From NCBI GenBank assembly GCA_028751875.1, contig CM054167.1:24887605-24951604 (forward strand): a stretch of DNA of 64,000 nt, written 5' to 3'. A model generated the notes under the pieces. That model was not told the origin of the DNA and ran no database searches. It saw only the letters and a program-made list of their open reading frames with translations. The translations under genes and the position numbers were made by a program. How positions within the stretch are numbered: the first letter of the stretch is position 1; each line of letters opens with the position of its first letter. Below are positions 1 through 11,984 of this stretch, piece by piece. The stretch comes from Rapana venosa (lineage: Eukaryota; Mollusca; Gastropoda; Neogastropoda; Muricidae).

Positions 1-440
1 CATTGAGGTGTGTGTGTGTGAGTTAATTTTTTTGCATTGATTAGTGTGTGTGTGTATGTGTGGGTATGTGAGAGCTTATTTTTTTTACATTGAGTAGTGT
101 GCGTGTGTGTGTGTGTAAGTGTGAGAGAGATGAAGTTGAGTGTGAAGGTATTACACTACACTACCCTACACTACACTACACTGCACTACACTACACTACA
201 CAACACTACACCACACCACACCACACCACACCACACCACACCACACCACCACACCACACACTACACCACACTACACCACACCCACTACACCACACTACAC
301 CACACTACACCACACCCACACCAACACCACACCACACCACACCACACCACACCAACACCACACCACACCAACACCAACACCACACCACACCACACCACAC
401 CACACCACACCACACCACACTATACTACACCACACTATAG
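1..440. repeat. TG-rich microsatellite and CACAC/TACAC minisatellite
   Basis: Positions 1-125 are interrupted (TG)n. Positions 147-439 are a pentanucleotide-type minisatellite built from CTACA and CCACA units. Open frames here (His/Thr/Tyr repeats) are by-products of the repeat and not genes. Confidence 0.9.
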
Positions 441-1037
441 AGGATAGAAATGGCATTGCGCAGGAAGCAGGGGACAGAACTGACGACGAATGAAGTCGGT
501 CTGTGTTAGAACTGTCTGTGATCTGTCACCTGCTGAGTGCGCAGTCCCATTTTTTTCACCCTCTCGTCTTCTGTGATGAAAAGGGTTAATGTAGGTGAAT
601 AAGGAAAAAAAAACCCTATTTCTCTCCTCCTTAAGAAAAAAAAAAAAAAAAACCAAAAGAAGAAAAGAAAAAAAGAGAAAGAAAAAAAATATTTAAAAAA
701 AAGAAAGAAAAAAAAACACACCGAAAAGAGAAAAAGAAGGGGGGAAAAATGCAAAAGAAAGGATGAAGAAAACAAGGGGGAAATAGGAAGAAAGAAAAAA
801 ATATCATACAGAATGTTTGCAATATAAATAATTAATACATTTCATATTGACAACATACTATTATGACCAAAGGTCACTCTCCAACAGTCTTGTGAGGATC
901 ATTCTGACCGGCTGTCGGACCCAAGCACAACCAGTGTTAACCCGTTTTACCAACCAACCGATTCAGGCTATGGGGGGAGAGGGTAAAGTGAGAGGGTGGG
1001 CCCTAAAGGGAGAGGGTGCCCCCCCCCCCCCCCCCCC

Positions 1038-1068
<31 letters not shown>

Positions 1069-1070
1069 CA
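441..1070. repeat. A-rich low-complexity DNA and a poly-C/poly-A block
   Basis: Positions 602-815 are strongly A/AG-rich on the plus strand, and 1019-1065 is a run of C followed by a run of A. No coding or RNA feature is visible. Confidence 0.8.
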
Positions 1071-1379
1071 CAACCAGAGAATAGAATAACTCTGGTCAGA
1101 ATGATGGCAAGATTTTTGGAAAGTCTTAATTATGATATCGTTTTTTGTTTGTTTTTTTGGTTTTTTTTTATGTTGGCAAAGTTAGGTACAGCTCCATTGT
1201 CTTTTGTGATTTTTAGTAGTTGTTTTTGGTTTGGTGGTGTGTGTTGGTTTGTTTGGTTAAAAAAAAAAATCAATTCTTACAGTTTTGAATATTTCGTCAG
1301 TTAAAGACTCCTTAGTTCGCTCTGAAGCACCTGAACCAACTCGTCCACCTTTGTACGATGTATCACAGGGGGCAGATGT

Positions 1380-1383
<4 letters not shown>

Positions 1384-1427
<44 letters not shown>
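1384..1427. repeat. (CA)n microsatellite
   Basis: About 22 uninterrupted CA dinucleotides. Confidence 0.95.
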
Positions 1428-1671
1428 CTGTATCATATCATGTACCTGGATGCCTTTGTGTCGATAACTCTGCCCGCTGGATACAACGTACCATAGGTGT
1501 GTTGTCATTGGCCTTATTTCCTTTTTGAGGAAAGCTCATAAGGTTTGGAGGGGGGTTTGGCATAGAGAGAAAAATAGTGCGGTTAATGTTGTTTACTGAA
1601 AACTTTTTGGTTTTTGCAGTAAATAGTTTACCAGAAAGCTTTATAATATGGTGTAATAACAAACAGCCCAG

Positions 1672-2003
1672 CCCGCCCCCTCCCCCCCCCAGCCCCCTCC
1701 CAACCCTCTCCACCCCCTCCCCCCATCCCTTCCCCCCAGCCCTCTCCACCCCCTCCCCCAGCCCTCTCCACCCCCTCCCCCCATCCCCCTCCACCCCCTC
1801 CTCCCATCCCCCTCCCCCCAGCCCTCTCCCCCATCTCCCTTCCCCCCTCCCTCTCCACCCCCTCCCCCATTCCCCTCTCCCCCAGCCCTCTCCACCCCCC
1901 CCCCCCCCCCCCCAAGGTCCCTCACACATACACACCCCACATGCACGTACACACACGCACACACACGTACACACGCGCACACACATGCACACACACACAC
2001 ACA
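1672..2003. repeat. C/T-rich minisatellite followed by (CA)n
   Basis: Positions 1672-1917 are an almost pure pyrimidine tract on the plus strand (variants of CCCCTCC and CCAGCCCTCT). Positions 1922-2003 are CA-rich. The G-rich complement could form quadruplexes. From 2004 to about 2890 I see no recognisable feature. Confidence 0.85.
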
Positions 2004-2892
2004 ATACGACTCCAAGCAGCGCAGCACAGCACATTTCATGGCATGAAGATGCTGAAAAGCTGTAGAGATGCGTTCAGTGAGACGGTCGGTCATGGCTTTA
2101 TGATTAGTGTTATGTATATGCAGTATTGTTCAAGTTGTCATCGGATTTTTTTTCCAGTATGAGTGAACAGGTATTAGTTGGTCAGTAAGACCAGTGTTGT
2201 TTCAAGGAATCTGGTTTGAACTTAATCTCATTTTATGTGCTGTTACGATCTCTCCCACAACGCGGTGACCGTCCTGGGTTGACTATTATAGTTGGCCAGG
2301 GTGTTAATACAAGGAACGAGAGTAGAGTTGGTTTTAAATCCTGTTTTAATCTTGCGTATGATTGCACATTTTAATCTGAGATATAAAAAAGAAATAAAAG
2401 GACAAGGTGACAGCACCTCTGGTCTCAGTGGGGCTATAAACAAGATTGGATTGGATTGGATATCATCAAACTTTATTTTCTTCTTTTTTTAGTGACATCA
2501 TCTTGACAGAAAAGATTTCACTGTATGAAACGAGAAATGCTTTCACCGCAAGAACACAATGCCACAAATGCAGTTGGCCCCCCTCCCCCCTCTCCCTATT
2601 ATGAATTTGCATTTGTTGGCTTATGAGATTGGGATTGTCTTTGGACAGATAAGTGTTTAGAGAACAGTTGTGTAAGTTACCTATGTTGTTGGGTTTTTTT
2701 TTTGGGGGGGGTAGAATGCATATCTTATTTGTAGACCACTTAAGTTAGGGCATATTTCTCTGCCTAGGGTCTAGTCTTCTCCTGCACTTGTAACTTTGCT
2801 AGAGGTCTTGTCTGGCTTCAGCTGACACATTCCCACTTCAAGGAAAATTCATTTGTGAGAAAATTTCAGACTTGCTTGAAAAAAGCAGAATA

Positions 2893-3058
2893 GGCTGGTT
2901 AGGCAGAAAATAAGGGAGGAAGGGGGGGGGGGGGGGGGAGAGGTGTTAGGGAAAAGGCAGAAACAAAAGGAGTGATAGAAATGGGGAAGTTTCTAGCTCA
3001 AAATTTTCAGAAAGTGGGGATGTTATACTGAGAGAACCATCAGCATCCCCACAAAGGT
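2893..3058 (-). mobile_element. SINE-V family fragment, inverted
   Basis: Read on the minus strand, this matches the start of the short repeat at 4795-5165 and 8555-8882: a GGGATGC...GCATCCCC hairpin, then a conserved stretch around TTTCTATCACTC. It breaks off in a poly-G run at 2921-2940. SINE-V is a working name used here. Confidence 0.55.
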
Positions 3059-3342
3059 AAAACTATGTTGTAATTATTGTGTGCAGTTTGGGGACAACAG
3101 AATTGTTAGTCCATGGCTAGAATAAGTGAAGGATTTGTTTGAAGCTGCTCCCTGCAATACTGCCACTCGCTCCCTGCATTACTGCCGCTCCACTCCCTGC
3201 ATCATTACCGACATATTCTGGGGGGAACTTTGAGTCAGAAAAAAGAAAGAGTGTAGAAAGCTGCAGTAGTGTTAGCTGCAGGTAAGTACAGTGTCAGGCT
3301 TCCCTCCCCTCCCCTCCCCTCCCCTCCCCTCCCACACTGCAG

Positions 3343-3384
3343 GTTGTACTTGCTTAGCTAGTATTCAGACTGCAACAACCTCAG
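3343..3384 (+). other. possible 42-nt micro-exon with strong splice signals
   Basis: A CCCCT-repeat pyrimidine tract (3301-3339) ends in CACACTGCAG at 3333-3342. After 42 nt comes CTCAG/GTAAGG at 3380-3390. A second consensus donor, CTGCAG/GTAAGTA, lies just upstream at 3276-3288. One reading frame of the 42 nt is open. There is no protein similarity I recognise, and the splice-like sites may be coincidental. Confidence 0.2.
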
Positions 3385-3574
3385 GTAAGGAGTTTTGGGT
3401 AAAGCCGTATCAAAGGAAGGAGAAATTAGCTTGTATCTGTACCAATCGGCCTGTGGTCAGAGAATGAGAGTGCAACTACTGTGTATGTTCTGTTGTTAGC
3501 TTGTAATCAGAGAGTGAGTTTATCACTTCTATAATTATATCAGAGAATGATACTTTGATAGTCACTTCTGTATC

Positions 3575-3738
3575 TGTAGTCAGAGAAAGTGGTTTTTACT
3601 TATGTAGCTGTACTGATATTGATTTGTAGTCAGAGAAAGGTTTTTACTTATGTATCTGTACTGATATTGATTTGTAGTCAGAGAAAGAGGTTTTTACTTA
3701 TGTATCTGTACTGACATTGATTTGTAGTCAGAGCATGT
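3575..3738. repeat. ~55-bp tandem repeat, about 3 copies
   Basis: Units contain GTAGTCAGAGAAAG, then TTTTTACTTATGTATCTGTA and CTGATATTGATTT. They differ by small substitutions. Confidence 0.85.
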
Positions 3739-4254
3739 CATAGTCCATTTCCTTAGTATTGCAGAGGTAAGTGGTGTCAGTTACGACAAACACTACAAAG
3801 ACAGGACTGTGAGAAAGAAAGCACAAAGCACAGCGTAGTTTAATATTTATGTAGAGTCATGTGAGACATGTTAGTGTTGTAGAGTGGGTCTGTAGCCTTT
3901 GCCCCCTTCTAAATCTTGCAGCATTGAATGTTGGCCTGTCAGCGACCTCCATCTTGATGGCAGCCGCTGATGTATGCCCTTCAGTTATCTATCCCCTTCT
4001 GTCTTCAGTCCTTCTGTAGATGTCATCTGTCAGCAAGTCTCTTCATTTTGCTATGCCCTCTACATAGGGAGGTGGTGATCTTTCTCTTCTCTGGCCCCTG
4101 TTATGCCCTGGAGTCTTCATTACATGGCAGCTCTGATGTCTCTTAGCCGGTCCAAACTAATATTTCAGTTTTCTTCTCCTAACCAGGCTTTAAGTTCAGG
4201 GTGTTTGTTCATTTCTTACAAAATGCTGTGGTTTGTTCGTCTTTTGGTTTAACA

Positions 4255-4432
4255 TACTCTTAGAAGTCTGCTGTAAATCCACATCTCTGCTCTTTTTTAA
4301 ACATCTGTTCATTATTCTTAGAAGTCTGCTGTAAATCCACATCTCTGCCCTTTAAAAAAAAATCGTTTTTTATTCTTAGAAGTCTGCTGTAAGTCCACAT
4401 CTCTGCCTTTTAAAAAAAATCTGTTTTTATCT
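4255..4432. repeat. ~58-bp tandem repeat, 3 copies
   Basis: Three units begin TCTTAGAAGTCTGCTGTAAA and continue with TCCACATCTCTGC and an A-rich end. The region between 4432 and 4795 holds only a short ATCT-rich run (about 4735-4760). Confidence 0.9.
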
Positions 4433-4794
4433 ACAGCTTTGAGAGTCTGTGCTTCTCTTTCATATAAAATAACTCGTGGCAAAGTAAGCGTGCAGTATTT
4501 TAAAGTTTGAGCATATTTCATAAAGATTGTCTCTCCAGATATTAGTAAGATGAACTATTCTTTGTTTGGCTGGAACAATTCTTGGAGGATGCTGCGAAAA
4601 CCTTTGTCTGAACTCTTGTGTTTTCACAACTTGATTAATGTAACTCTCTTCTGGCAGGTTGCCCCAAATGCCCTCAGTCCAGACTTCAGAAGTTAAAAAA
4701 TAAACATGCTGCACAATGTATACTATCCTTCTAAATCTATCTATCTATCCTTCTAATCTAACTATCCTTCTGAATCTTCTAATGTTTTTATACC

Positions 4795-5165
4795 AGTCTC
4801 CCCTGTGGGGATGTCGGGGGGGGGGGGGGGGGGGGGGGTGTTCCTGTCAGTATAAATAGCATCCCCACCTTCTGGAAATTCTGTGCTAGGAATTCCCTCA
4901 TTTCTATCCATCTCTTTGCGTCTGCCTTGTTCCTTCTCTTCCTTTTACCTCCTTTTAGTCTTTCTGCCTTTTCAGTCCATTCTCCTGCTATTTTTTTTTT
5001 CTCCAGAAAGACTTGAACTATAACTTCTCTCCCACACCAAAGTGGGATGTGCTGGGCCTGACTTGTTATACTTAAACAGCAGTGCAGTGGATTTTTGCTA
5101 ATATGACAGGCAACAACAGTTGCTGTATGAGACCTTTCTTCTTAATCTGACCATGTTACTCCATT
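4795..5165 (+). mobile_element. SINE-V family copy
   Basis: Shares the whole layout of the 8555-8882 copy: a start with inverted GGGGATG/CATCCCC arms (here expanded by a poly-G run at 4815-4839), a central segment with TTCTGTGCTAG, then CTGGGCCTGACTTGT and a GTTGCTGT...TTCTTCTTA end. The poly-G run is a later expansion inside the hairpin. The 3' end carries no long poly-A. Confidence 0.65.
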
Positions 5166-5972
5166 CCTGCATCTTTTTGCCGGTTGCCCATTGAAGAAAG
5201 AATAATACAATTTCTTTTGCACTAGAAATTCATGCTAACAGAGTTAAAATGCCAGAGATAAAAACAACTCGGTTTCTTGTTTATGATTAACATTTTACAA
5301 GTATGGTTTGGGCTTTATATGGATGAATCAGGGCATAGGTGGTTTACATGGTTTTATTTTGTGTTTTAACAGCGATTCATTGAATAAGGTTGGCAGAGAT
5401 GGAGTGCTCATATGGAAGACTGCAATAGGTTATATGTATATATATATATAAACAATGCTCAATTCCTCTCATTAGTGTCAGTGCAGATGGACAGATATTT
5501 GTTAGGAAATTAATGTCAGTGCAGATGGACAGATATTTGTTAGGAACAATTTCAATTTTCTGTTTGGCATTTCTGATATTTTGGGTGCATTGTTTCCATT
5601 ATATGATAGGAAAGTAGCCGGCTGTAATTTGACTTGTCCACTATGCCTAGTCACAAGAAAATGAAGTGCGTTTTGTTCTTACGTGTACTGGATTATGTGA
5701 CCTCAGAAAACGATTTATTCCGCACAACTGGCAGCCTTGCATGTTTAAACTGATATCGCTTCTGAATGGAACGACCTAAACAACTGTAAAGCGTTTAGCA
5801 TTGTACAAGTATGCAGAAAGCATTTGTCTTAAGAAACACAGTATTAACCTGAGCAGCATATTTAATGCTGTTGTTTTCTGGGTCAAGATATGTTATGTTA
5901 ATCCCCTTTTAAGGGGCTGTGGCCTTTATGATTATACATTTGCATTCATGTCTACAAATATATAAATAATGT
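5166..5972. other. no recognisable gene; one short duplication
   Basis: The only structure I see is a 36-bp segment (TGTCAGTGCAGATGGACAGA and following bases) repeated in tandem at about 5475-5545, and a short TA run near 5430. Confidence 0.6.
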
Positions 5973-6262
5973 GACTCTAGCTTATTGTGATGTGTTCCTC
6001 TTATCTCCAGTGCTGTTCACTTTCTTGAGACTAGCTTATTGTGATGAGGTCCTCATATCTCCAGTACTGTTCACTTTCTTGATACTCAAGCCTATTGTGA
6101 TGAGTTCCTCATATCTCCAGTGCTGTTCACTTTCTTTTGTGATGAGTTCCTCATATCTCCAGTGCTGTTCACTTTCTTTTGTGATGAGTTCCTCATATCT
6201 CCAGTGCTGTTCACTTTCTTTTGTGATGAGTTCCTCATATCTCCAGTGCTGTTCACTTTCTT
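5973..6262. repeat. ~45-bp tandem repeat, 6 copies
   Basis: Units read TGTGATGAGTTCCTCATATC followed by TCCAGTGCTGTTCACTTTCTT. The GATGAGTTCCTCATATC part is a near-palindrome. Later copies are almost identical, so the array is fairly young. An open frame runs through it on each strand only because the unit length is close to a multiple of three. Confidence 0.9.
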
Positions 6263-6597
6263 GACAGCTCCTTTCTTTAACTGACACCTGTGTATTGAAA
6301 ATTACTTCTCACAGAACTAAATCATGAGGCCAGTGACCTCTTTTCAGGCATCTTCTTGCCTTTCTGTATCTGTGTTTGCTTTTTCTCTTCTTTTCTTTAG
6401 TTCTTCTTTACATTCTCATCTATTTCCTTCTCCTCAAGTTGGTGCGTGTGTTTTGGTTTTACTTTTCATTCCTCTGTAGTGTGTAAGTATATTTTGTGTG
6501 CCTAATCTTATGTATGAGAGCTCTTAAGTGCTCACAAACGTGACACTTGCAGAATTATTCAATTAATGAACAAAAAGACCCACGCAAACAGCCTCCA

Positions 6598-6628
<31 letters not shown>

Positions 6629-8554
6629 AAACATATTCACTTGATCATACCATTCTTTCTTTTCCTTTCCTTTATCTTACATTTCTGCTGTTGTAAACAT
6701 CTTTGGCTTTTGTGTTCATGAGATCAGGCATTCGAAATATTCTTATTTTAATTATTAATATTTTTATAGACTGGGCTCACAGTAAACATACAATTTTTCT
6801 GTTCATGTAGTTCAATGAGTTTGTAGCCTTTACCATCATCTGAACCTGGGGTCAGTGAGCAGTGTGTAGGATTATGGAAGATTCTTCTGTGAGTGGAATG
6901 GAACCTAGTGGGTCTGTAGTGTTAGCTGCCACCTAAGTTTGCAACAGTGACCATGTGTGTGTGATTGTGTCAAGAGTTCTCTGTTTATCTAGTTCAGTGA
7001 GTCTGTGGTGTTTGCCAATTCCTAAACCTTACAACAGTGACCAACTAGTTACGCGTGATTGTGTCAGAGTTCTCTGTTTAATTTGTTGTTGTTGTCTTCA
7101 ATTTAATGTCTGTTCACTCTTAAGTGATATTAGATGAGTTTAGATGTATAAGTCTCTGTTTATGTAGTGCAGTGAGTGTGGAGTGTTTGCCACATCCTAA
7201 ACCTTACAACAGTGACCAACTATGTGTGCGTGATTGTGTCTGATTTCTGTTTATGTAGTTCAGTGAGTCTGTTGTGTTTGCCACATCCTAAACTTTGCAA
7301 CAGTGACCATGTGTGTGTGATTGTGTCTGATTTCTCTGTTTATGTAGTTCAGTGAGTCTGTTGTGTTTGCCACATTGTAAACCTTACAACAGTGACCAGC
7401 TATGTGCGTGTGACTGTGTCAGATTTCTCTGTTTATGTAGTTCAGTGAGTGTGGAGTGTTTGCCACATCCTAAACCTTACAACAGTGACCAACTATGTGT
7501 GCGTGATTGTGTCAGAGTTCTCTTGTTTATGTTGTTGTTGTCGTCTTCAATTTAACGTCTGTTCACTCTAAGTGATATTAGACGAGTTTAGATGTATTAG
7601 TCTCTGTTTATGTAGTGCAGTGAGTGTGGAGTGTTTGCCACATCCTAAACCTTACAACAGTGACCAACTATGTGTGCGTGATTGTGTCTGATTTCTGTTT
7701 ATGTAGTTCAGTGAGTCTGTTGTGTTTGCCACATCCTAAACCTTACAACAGTGACCAACTATGTGTGCGTGATTGTGTCTGATTTCTCTGTTTGTGTAGT
7801 TCAGTGAGTCTGTTGTGTTTGCCACATCCTAAACCTTACAACAGTGACCAACTATATGTGCGTGATTGTGTCTGAGTTCTGTTTATGTAGTTCAGTGAGT
7901 GTGGAGTGTTTACCATATCGTAAACCTTGCAATAGTGACTCAAGTAAAGTTGAGTTTTTATTTCCAGGTGGTACATTAAGTGATGCATTTGCTTTTTTTC
8001 ATCAAGCCATCTATATAGTTTCAAAAACTAATTAATAATGCAATATTATTACCACTGTTAACAATAAAATGTACATACCAATAAGAAAAAACCCCGCAAA
8101 CATTAAAAAATACACTGCAAAACACACACACATATACCTACATGCATGCACGCACATGCACACGCTTAGGTTAAAAATTTTTTTTACTAGTCCATAAAAT
8201 GTCTTACAATCTAAGTATATCAGGTTTTAATATCACCCATTCTTTCATGTTCATACCTCGTCAAAATAAAAACAAAATAAAGAATAGGAAAAAAAAATAC
8301 TAGGCATTCATTTGACTATGTGTTTGTGTAATTGTGTCAGATCTCTCTGTTGATAATATAGTTCAATGAGTCATTCGTGTTTGCCGTATCCTGAACCTTT
8401 AGTCAGTGACCAACTAGTTATGTGTGATTGTGTCAGATCTCTTTGTCAATAGTTCAATGAGTCATTCGTGTTTGCCTTATCCTAAACCTTGAGTCAGTGA
8501 CCAACTAGTTATGTGTGATTGTGTCAGATCTCTCCGTTGATAATATAGTTCAAT

Positions 8555-8882
8555 TTCCCCGAGGGGATGCTGGGGGCCTATCAGTATAAATAGCATCCCC
8601 ACATTCTGGAAATTCTGTGCTAGAAATTTCCTCTTTTCTATCACTCTCTTTGTTTCTGCCTTGTTCCTTTTCTTCCTGTGACCTCCTTCTTGTCTATTTT
8701 CTGCCTTCTTGGTCCATTCTCCTGCCTTTTTTCCAGTAAGAACTTAAAAGGTAACTATTCTCTCTTGTGCCGAAGTCGGATGCGCTGGGCCTGACTTGTC
8801 AGGCGCTTAACGGCAGGGTGACGCATTTTTGCTCATATAACAGACAACAATAGTTGCTGTCTGAGCGTTCAACGAAGAAGAC
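8555..8882 (+). mobile_element. SINE-V insertion with 10-bp TSD
   Basis: A 328-bp element lies between two copies of ATAGTTCAAT (8545-8554 and 8883-8892), which is part of the host tandem unit. It begins with a hairpin made of CCCCGAGGGGATGC and AGCATCCCC, holds GGGCCTGACTTGTCAGGCGC, and ends GTTCAACGAAGAAGAC. The TSD shows insertion after the array had formed. I see no coding capacity. Whether its 5' end is tRNA-like is unclear. Confidence 0.75.
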
Positions 8883-9392
8883 ATAGTTCAATGAGTCATT
8901 CGTGTTTGCCGTATCCTAAACCTTGAGTCAGTGAGCAACTAGTTATGTGTGATTGTGTCGGATTTCTCAGCTAGTGTAGTTCATATGGTTAAATAAAATG
9001 GGTTTATAGTGTTAAAACCACCTGTGTGACCAACTGTTAGGTATTATTATGTCAGATTTCTCTGCTAATATAGCTCAGTGGATGTGTCGTGTTTGCCGCC
9101 ATCTCCTAAACCTTGCAACAGTAACCAACTGTTATTTGTCATTGTCAAGATTTCTCTGCTAATATAGCTCAGTAGGTCAGATTTCTCTGCTAATATAGCT
9201 CAGTAGGTCAGATTTCTCTGCTAATATAGCTCAGTAGGTCAGATTTCTCTGCTAGTATAGGTCAGTAGCGTCTGCAAACTCATAAACCTTGCATCATTGA
9301 CCAACTATTGGATATTTATATTGGATTTCTGTGCTTATATAGCTCAGTGATGCCACCTCCTAAATCTTATATCCTGTTAATTTTGTGCCATT

Positions 9393-9492
9393 GGGAGCAG
9401 ATGACAAAATTTACAAAACCACATGCACACACGGACTGGATGTAAAAAAAAAAGTCATGAGCGCTTATTCCATTACCCTCCAAATAAATTAA
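9393..9492 (+). mobile_element. SINE-A 3' fragment
   Basis: Matches the distal body of SINE-A: CAGATGACAAAATTTACAAA, then GGACTGGATGTAAAAAA and CTTATTCCATTA, ending in an AAATTAAT-rich tail. No tRNA-like head is present. Confidence 0.7.
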
Positions 9493-10539
9493 TAGTTTTA
9501 TATCAGTAACCAATTTTTCCGATATGATAATGTCCGATATTTTTGTTTTGTGTAGTTAAGTAAGTCTGTAGTTTCTATCACCTTCTAAATGTTAGCGCCC
9601 AACTGATCATGTGTGATTTATGTATGAGTCTTCTCGGTGAGTGTAACCGGTGGTTCTGTAGTGTTTAGTTTCTATCACTTAATACATCTTATGATCAGTG
9701 TCATGTTATGTCTCTGGTGTTATCAGTGGTTGTAGTGTTCTAACTTCAGTTATCGGTTATCTGTGTATCATGATGTAAGATGTATCTGTGACTGTGTAAC
9801 CCAGTGGCTCTGTAATGATTACCACCCCCTAAACTTTAATCACCTGTTACCCGTGTGTATCATGATGTAAGATTTCTCTGTGACTGTAACCCCGTGGCTC
9901 TGTAGTGGTTACCACCTCCTAAACTTAAGATTAATCACCTGTTACCTGTGTGTATCAGGATGTAAGATTTCTCTATGACTGTAACACAGTGGCTCTGTAG
10001 TGGTTACCACCTCCTAAACTTTAGATTAATCACCCGTTACCTGTGTATCATGATGTAATATTTCTGTTACTGTAACCCAGTGGCTCTGTAGTGTTTATCA
10101 TCCCCTAAACTTTAGATTAATCACTAGTTACCTGTGTATCATGATGTAAGATATCTCTGTCACTGTAACCCAGTGGCTCTGTAGTGGTTACCACCACATC
10201 AACCTTACTACACCAGTAACCAGTTATCTATCATGATGTCAGATATCTCTGTGATTGTAAACCCAGTGGCTCTGTTGAATTTAGCACTAAAACAGGGACT
10301 AAATTGCCCTTAAGTAGACGAAGCAGGATCATCAACTAGCAGTCTGTAAATGAGGAATCCAACACAAAGTTAATGATAAACAGCCCAAGTATCAAGGAAA
10401 GCCCAAAGCCTACTAGCTAATTGTACATCCCTGTTGTTCTGGTGGTGGTATTGTACTGCCCCAGTGCTCAATAGTCTCCTTTTACAAACCGCTACTAATG
10501 CGCGGATTGTACGCTGGGGCATGTTAAGTGTTGCCTATA

Positions 10540-10738
10540 CCAACGCCTGTTCATACAGGCTACATGCTGGGTATGTTAGTATCATTTCGTACAGATCGAA
10601 TTTTTTTGCTACGTTGGAGTCGTCCTGTCGACTCCAGGGGAGAATTGCCAGCTGGCTTAACAGTTTCAAACCCGAACCCTCTTCCCATTTGTTCTGAGTT
10701 TGGTGATGTGACCACTGAACTATCTGCCCCACTGGAAA
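10540..10738 (-). mobile_element. tRNA-headed SINE, family D
   Basis: Read from 10738 on the minus strand, an A-box TAGTTCAGTGG is followed about 40 nt later by a B-box-like GGTTCGGGTTT, the spacing of a pol III tRNA promoter. The body continues with CCAGCTGGCAATTCTCCC and a CCTGGAGTCGACAGG palindrome. The left boundary is uncertain. Confidence 0.55.
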
Positions 10739-10825
10739 GTGATGTTATCTGCAAGGGGAAGTAATTATTGGGTCGACCTGTATAATAGCATTTCTAGTTG
10801 GTTTTTTTGTTGTTGGTTTTTTTTT

Positions 10826-11330
10826 GTTTTTTTTTTGGGGGGGGGGGGGGGGGGGTATCCTCGGCGAGAGCTTCGAGATTCACAAGTAGTGAGATTTTTG
10901 TGTTTGTGGCAATGTTTTTTTGGGGTCCACCAGGGAAGGTGACTGTTTTCCAACTTTGGGGATATTTCTGTATTTCGTTGATGCTCAGGAAATTTGCATC
11001 ATCACAAGAGCAGTGCTCGCCTTTTTTGGGGGGTTTAGTTTTGTTTTGATTTTCCTATCTTGCAGAGGGGTATTTTCCTCCAAATTTTGCCAGGGACATC
11101 TCTCTTGTTGCCATGGGTTGTGTGCTGGGGGTGTATTCCATACTGGACATTCAGTTTATCGTTGTATTTAAAAGACTTGATATATGTATGATATACCTGG
11201 TGTCTCGTGTTGCCGTGGGTTCTTTTACGGTGTGCTAAATGTGTATGCTGTGCCACAGCTGGATTTATCGTTTCAACCGAAAGACTGATATATTTAAAGT
11301 ATTCTGGTATTTATAATTTATTGACTTGGT
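10826..11330. repeat. poly-G run and first copy of a duplicated repeat block
   Basis: Positions 10839-10855 are poly-G. From about 11060 the sequence shares AAATTTTGCCAGGGACA and TCTCTTGTTGCC with SINE-B, and 11205-11345 matches 17268-17390 (AAAGACTGATATATT, TTTATAATTTATTGAC, CTTTGTTTTGGAAAGAG). It is the left part of a block repeated at 17.2-18.4 kb. Confidence 0.65.
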
Positions 11331-11399
11331 GACTTTGTTTTGGAAAGAGGTGTGTGTGGGTGGGAGGGGGGGGGTGTTTCGGAGAGAGATGTTTCTTTG

Positions 11400-11640
11400 C
11401 AAATGTGTGAGGGGGGGGGGGGGGGGGGAAGAAAAAAAAAAAAAGTAAAAAAAAAAAAATCAAAATATAAAAAAAAATTAAAAAAGAAAAGAAAAAAATT
11501 GTGAAAAAAAATATATAAAAAGAAAAAAAAAAGAAAAAAAAATACAACAAAAAAAAATTAAAAGAAAAAAATACAAAAAAAATTAAAAAACAAAAAAAAA
11601 ATATAAAAAGAAAAAAAAATACAAAGAAAGAAAAAAACAC
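11400..11640. repeat. poly-G then A-rich low complexity
   Basis: A run of about 18 G at 11411-11428 is followed by about 210 bp of A-runs broken by single T, G or C. The same G-run/A-rich order occurs at 17402-17530. Confidence 0.9.
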
Positions 11641-11870
11641 CCTAGAGTCCAAGCCTTGACGGGGTAGGGATGCTTGCGTGCCCCAGTGATCCTTGCAGCC
11701 GTGCCAGCGGGAGCCTCCTGGCTCCTGGTAGGGCCGCCCATGCTGGAGGGGTGGAAGGGGAGGGGCCAGACGAAATGTGGACAGAATGATTGTGATATGA
11801 TGTGATGTGACCATGTTTTGATCTCCTGTTCCATACACCATGGCTGTACAGAGCCGATGTTTTTTTGTGT
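11640..11870. repeat. repeat block, copy 1
   Basis: Nearly identical to 18155-18350: GAGTCCAAGCCTTGACGGGG through CATGGCTGTACAGAG. This copy keeps about 25 bp around CTGGTAGGGCCGCCCATG that the second copy lacks. No coding evidence. Confidence 0.85.
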
Positions 11871-11984
11871 GTGTGTGATCTATGGTGGTGATATTAATCC
11901 ATTCAGCAAAGACAAAACTATTACTCTGCTCAAGTTATTGATGCCACGACCATGAAATCTCTTTATTTTTTTCCCCCTCACCTC

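Larger units (their letters stand above)
6880..10275. repeat. 3.4-kb array of ~85-95-bp tandem units
   Basis: The unit centres on AGTTCAGTGAGTCTGT, TTTGCCACATCCTAAACC and ACAGTGACCAACTATGTGTG, with GTGTC(T/A)GATTTCTCTG as a linker. Copies at 6.9-7.9 kb are close to each other, those at 8.3-9.4 kb are more diverged, and those at 9.5-10.3 kb use a variant (ACCCAGTGGCTCTGTAGTGG, CATGATGTAAGAT). A 35-bp sub-array sits at 9150-9268. Unrelated AT/CA-rich DNA occupies about 7945-8320. The array is interrupted by a SINE at 8555-8882 and a SINE-A fragment at 9393-9492. Confidence 0.85.

Noticed and set aside
1438..2093. Gly/Glu/Arg-rich and Pro-rich open frames
   Set aside because: Produced by the pyrimidine-rich tract at 1672-1917 and its CA neighbour.
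6880..7945. CRISPR-like array
   Set aside because: Units are contiguous 90-bp tandem copies without unique spacers, in an animal genome.
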